Origin: Serinus canaria
Taxonomy: Eukaryota; Chordata; Aves; Passeriformes; Fringillidae
Assembly (NCBI RefSeq): GCF_022539315.1
Contig: NC_066327.1
Span: 13,308,995 to 13,372,994 of the forward strand
Direction: 5' to 3'
Length of the DNA stretch: 64,000 nt
In this document: one piece after another, positions 61,824-64,000 of the stretch
Position numbering within the stretch: position 1 is the first letter of the stretch
Layout of the letters: the number at the start of each line of letters is the position of its first letter
Program-made: the position numbers and the translations under genes
The notes under the pieces: generated by a model
What the model saw: only the letters and a program-made list of their open reading frames with translations
What the model was told of the DNA's origin: nothing
Database searches by the model: none

Positions 61824-61856
61824 GTTTATTAGCCTTCACTTTGGAGGCTAATAAAC
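61824..61856. repeat. Perfect 12-bp stem hairpin with 9-nt loop
   Basis: GTTTATTAGCCT at 61824-61835 is the exact reverse complement of AGGCTAATAAAC at 61845-61856, with TCACTTTGG as the loop. It is not followed by a T run, so it is not a Pol III-type terminator. It may be a paired binding site (each arm carries a TTATTAG/CTAATAA core) or a chance inverted repeat. Confidence 0.88.
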
Positions 61857-61948
61857 ATTTGATAATTGCCTCAAGTCGTTGATGGGGATTTATCCTATTT
61901 AGGTCTTCTATTTGACAGTGTAGCTCCAGAGCATGTCCTAGGCAGTGA
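61857..61948. other. Unannotated non-coding link
   Basis: No structure recognised between the hairpin and the MIR-like fragment. Confidence 0.4.
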
Positions 61949-62064
61949 CCCATTTCTGCAGCTCATGTGTTCATTAGGTGGAGGAGGAAAGGTTGATTAA
62001 GGAACTTGTCTGAGTTGCACAAGTCTGCAGTAGAAGTAACCCTGGAAATCCTCTGTCCTTGTAT
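61949..62064 (-). mobile_element. MIR-like CORE-SINE fragment, minus strand
   Basis: AAAGGTTGATTAAGGAACTT, CTGAGTTGCACAAGTCTGCA and GTAGAAGTAACCCTGGAAAT follow the reverse complement of the MIR block that reads AGGTTAAGTAACTTGCCCAA and continues to the head region. The match is ordered but diverged. Boundaries are approximate. Confidence 0.42.
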
Positions 62065-64000
62065 ATTAACTGCAGTGGTTTTTTATGTGTCTGTAAATAC
62101 ATTTAGAATCTCTCTCACGCCACAAAAATGACTATTTAATAGTTGCAATAGGATGGTATATCAGGTTTCAATTAGAAACCCATTGTGGTTTTATTTTAGC
62201 ATAGCATGAAAAATAAAAAAGTGAAAATCATGTTAAGTTTTGCATGGAGAAATACTTTTCATTTCTCTCAATGGGGGTTCATGAGTGAAATCCTTCACAA
62301 ATAGCCCAAGTAGGGAAGCTAAAAACTTCCTGTAGAACTATCTAGACCTTGCAGTGTGTCTGATCTGAGCTTGGCCACGTGGGTGAAAAATGCTGCACTT
62401 CTTTATTAAAACTTGCTTCTCCTCTGGTCCTTCTCTGAGAGGTGTAGAAGAAGGAACTCTGGTTAATTATGAGCACCTCTAGGTGATGCCATAATATAAG
62501 TAACAACAACCCACTTTATATCTATACCAGCTGGAAAAATGTCATCAGTTGTTTGTAACAAAACTCTTTTGTTTGTTTTGTTGTTTGTTCAAAACTCAGG
62601 GCATAGCATGGACTCTGAGTAGGAGATCCAGGCACAAAACACTGCACTGAAGAGAGACTGAGGAATGATGACTGAGAACTTAATGGGCTTGGGCTGCTGT
62701 GCCTCTATTCTAGAAGTTTATAGTTGTGCTTTCAGTCAATGCAAAGAGGAATCCACCTCCTCTGTGGCAGAGCTTTTATTTTCCTTCTGAAGTGTGAACT
62801 GGCAAGCCTGTAATCTGCATTCTGGTGCATATGGAAATCACATTTACAACAGCACAGCTTGAAGGCTGTAAATATTATCAGATATTTTTCCAGTGAGCCT
62901 TCATCAAGTGAGCTGTGTATCTCACTGCTCTCATTTTTTTAAGAGAGCATTAGGGGTGATCAATAAAACCTGACCTACCTTTGCAAGTTAAATAGGCCTG
63001 ATTTTAAATGGCCAGACTTAAAGACATTAAGATTTGCTAACAGTGATTTAAAGTGCAAGCAAGGTCCATTTACATGCCATTTCTTTCCCACTTTTGAGGT
63101 TTGAATTGCAGAGGAAAACGGGTCGTGTTGGACATTAAAGCATGGAAGTGGAAGCTGATGCCCTGTTGAACATGTCTTTATGTAGGAGCTGCCTTCCTGC
63201 CCTGCATTTCACTGTGTCTTACTGAAAACATCATGTAATTTAGAGCTGTGGAACACACCTAACTGTGCAGAGTGAAGGCTCCCTGAACTCGGACTGTAAA
63301 CAGTATTTCTTGTTTGGTGCTTTTGGGAGATCCCCAAGGAGGAAAAAAGAATGTGCAATAAACAAACACAACATAATAAAATATGTGTCTGCTGTTTAAC
63401 CCTTGGAGGACCTTGTGGAAGAGCAGCACTTCCCTGCATTGCAGGTCTGGCTGGGCATGAGGGAGGGATGGATTGGTGCTGTAGAGCTTTTATTTTCCCA
63501 CTTCATGACTTTTAAGCATTTCATTTAGGAACCTGAAAGCCATGTGGAATGGTCTTGTGTCATGAAAGACAGGTTTGGTTACACAAATGAAAAATTTCAT
63601 TGCCTTAAAGTTAGTCTGAAAGGTGTGGTAATAAGCAGGTCACTGAGTCAAACGTGCTGAAATAAAACCTCCTGGCCTGAATGCTGTGTCCTGCAGACCT
63701 TATCTCTGTTACAAAGAACTGCTTGAGAACATTTTAAATATTTCTGTGGCACTTGTTTGTCATAACCACCCAGTTATTGGTCCACTGGGCTAGTTCTGAT
63801 TACTGTGGTATGTAGTGTGGTGCCTCTGGAGATTCCAGCTGAGGTTGGGTGTGGTACATGCATTTCCTGATGGTGTCTCAGTTTCACACCATCACGGTGT
63901 GCCAGCTGCTCTTCCTCTCCCCTGCACAGTTCATATGAGAGCAGGAGGAGTGTGGACTCAGTGAGAGCCCTCAGAAGGTGCTCAGATGTCTCCATTGGAG
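62065..64000. other. Non-coding sequence, nothing recognised
   Basis: AT-rich to about 62280, then more balanced. A small stem (GGTTTC-AATTA-GAAACC) lies near 62166-62182. The minus-strand frames at 63209-63439 and 63774-63995 lack domains. No gene, RNA or repeat is recognised up to the window end. Confidence 0.5.

Noticed and set aside
1..64000. Prokaryotic systems (operons, CRISPR, phage, insertion sequences)
   Set aside because: Composition, CpG depletion, the absence of long coding frames and the presence of CR1, MIR-like and LTR repeats indicate vertebrate nuclear DNA; no regularly spaced direct repeats are present.

Overview
This window looks like non-coding vertebrate nuclear DNA, most probably from a bird and perhaps a songbird. 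The sequence is AT-rich and CpG-poor, has stop codons in every frame, and contains no bacterial-style operons. I infer a bird from four avian-type CR1 LINE 3' ends (9353-9520 minus, 10535-10655 plus, 34519-34719 plus, 51431-51603 minus) and from a decayed endogenous-retrovirus LTR of a kind common in bird genomes (15022-15545). Older layers are also visible: a badly decayed CR1/L3-type LINE with recognisable reverse-transcriptase coding remnants (39455-40400), two older CR1/L3 3' regions (13862-14085 minus, 38765-38960 plus), MIR-like CORE-SINE fragments and two ancient fold-back repeats. All family names come from memory of consensus sequences; no database search was run.

I recognise no protein-coding gene, tRNA, rRNA, known microRNA or CRISPR array. 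The longest open frames (226, 197 and 165 codons) fall in a CpG-rich patch, across a CR1 copy, and in ordinary GC-richer sequence. They have no recognisable domains and I treat them as chance. The window is therefore either part of a very long intron or intergenic DNA. The best candidate for a transcribed unit is a 181-bp non-coding exon-like segment at 54083-54263 on the plus strand, flanked by convincing splice signals.

Layout: 1-5.6 kb is unannotated sequence with a 32-bp palindrome (448-479), a 41-bp tandem duplication (2860-2941) and a G-quadruplex motif (4670-4684). At 5.7-6.4 kb a small CpG-rich island sits next to a dense cluster of TAAT cores and is the most regulatory-looking place in the window. 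From 8.7 to 15.5 kb MIR, CR1, L3 and LTR remnants are concentrated. From 16 to 38 kb the DNA is mostly unannotated, with AT-rich blocks at 19.25-19.55 and 30.95-31.2 kb that resemble conserved non-coding elements in composition. From 38.7 to 40.4 kb there are old LINE remains. From 43.5 to 44.6 and 50.5 to 50.75 kb there are further AT-rich candidate enhancer blocks. At 52147-52221 there is a near-perfect 34-bp-stem hairpin that resembles a microRNA precursor. The end of the window (56.2-64 kb) holds two MIR-like fragments, another TAAT-rich block and a perfect 12-bp-stem hairpin at 61824-61856.

No new biological system is evident. The observations most worth testing are the 52.15-kb hairpin, the candidate non-coding exon, the CpG island with its TAAT cluster, and the 32-bp palindrome.
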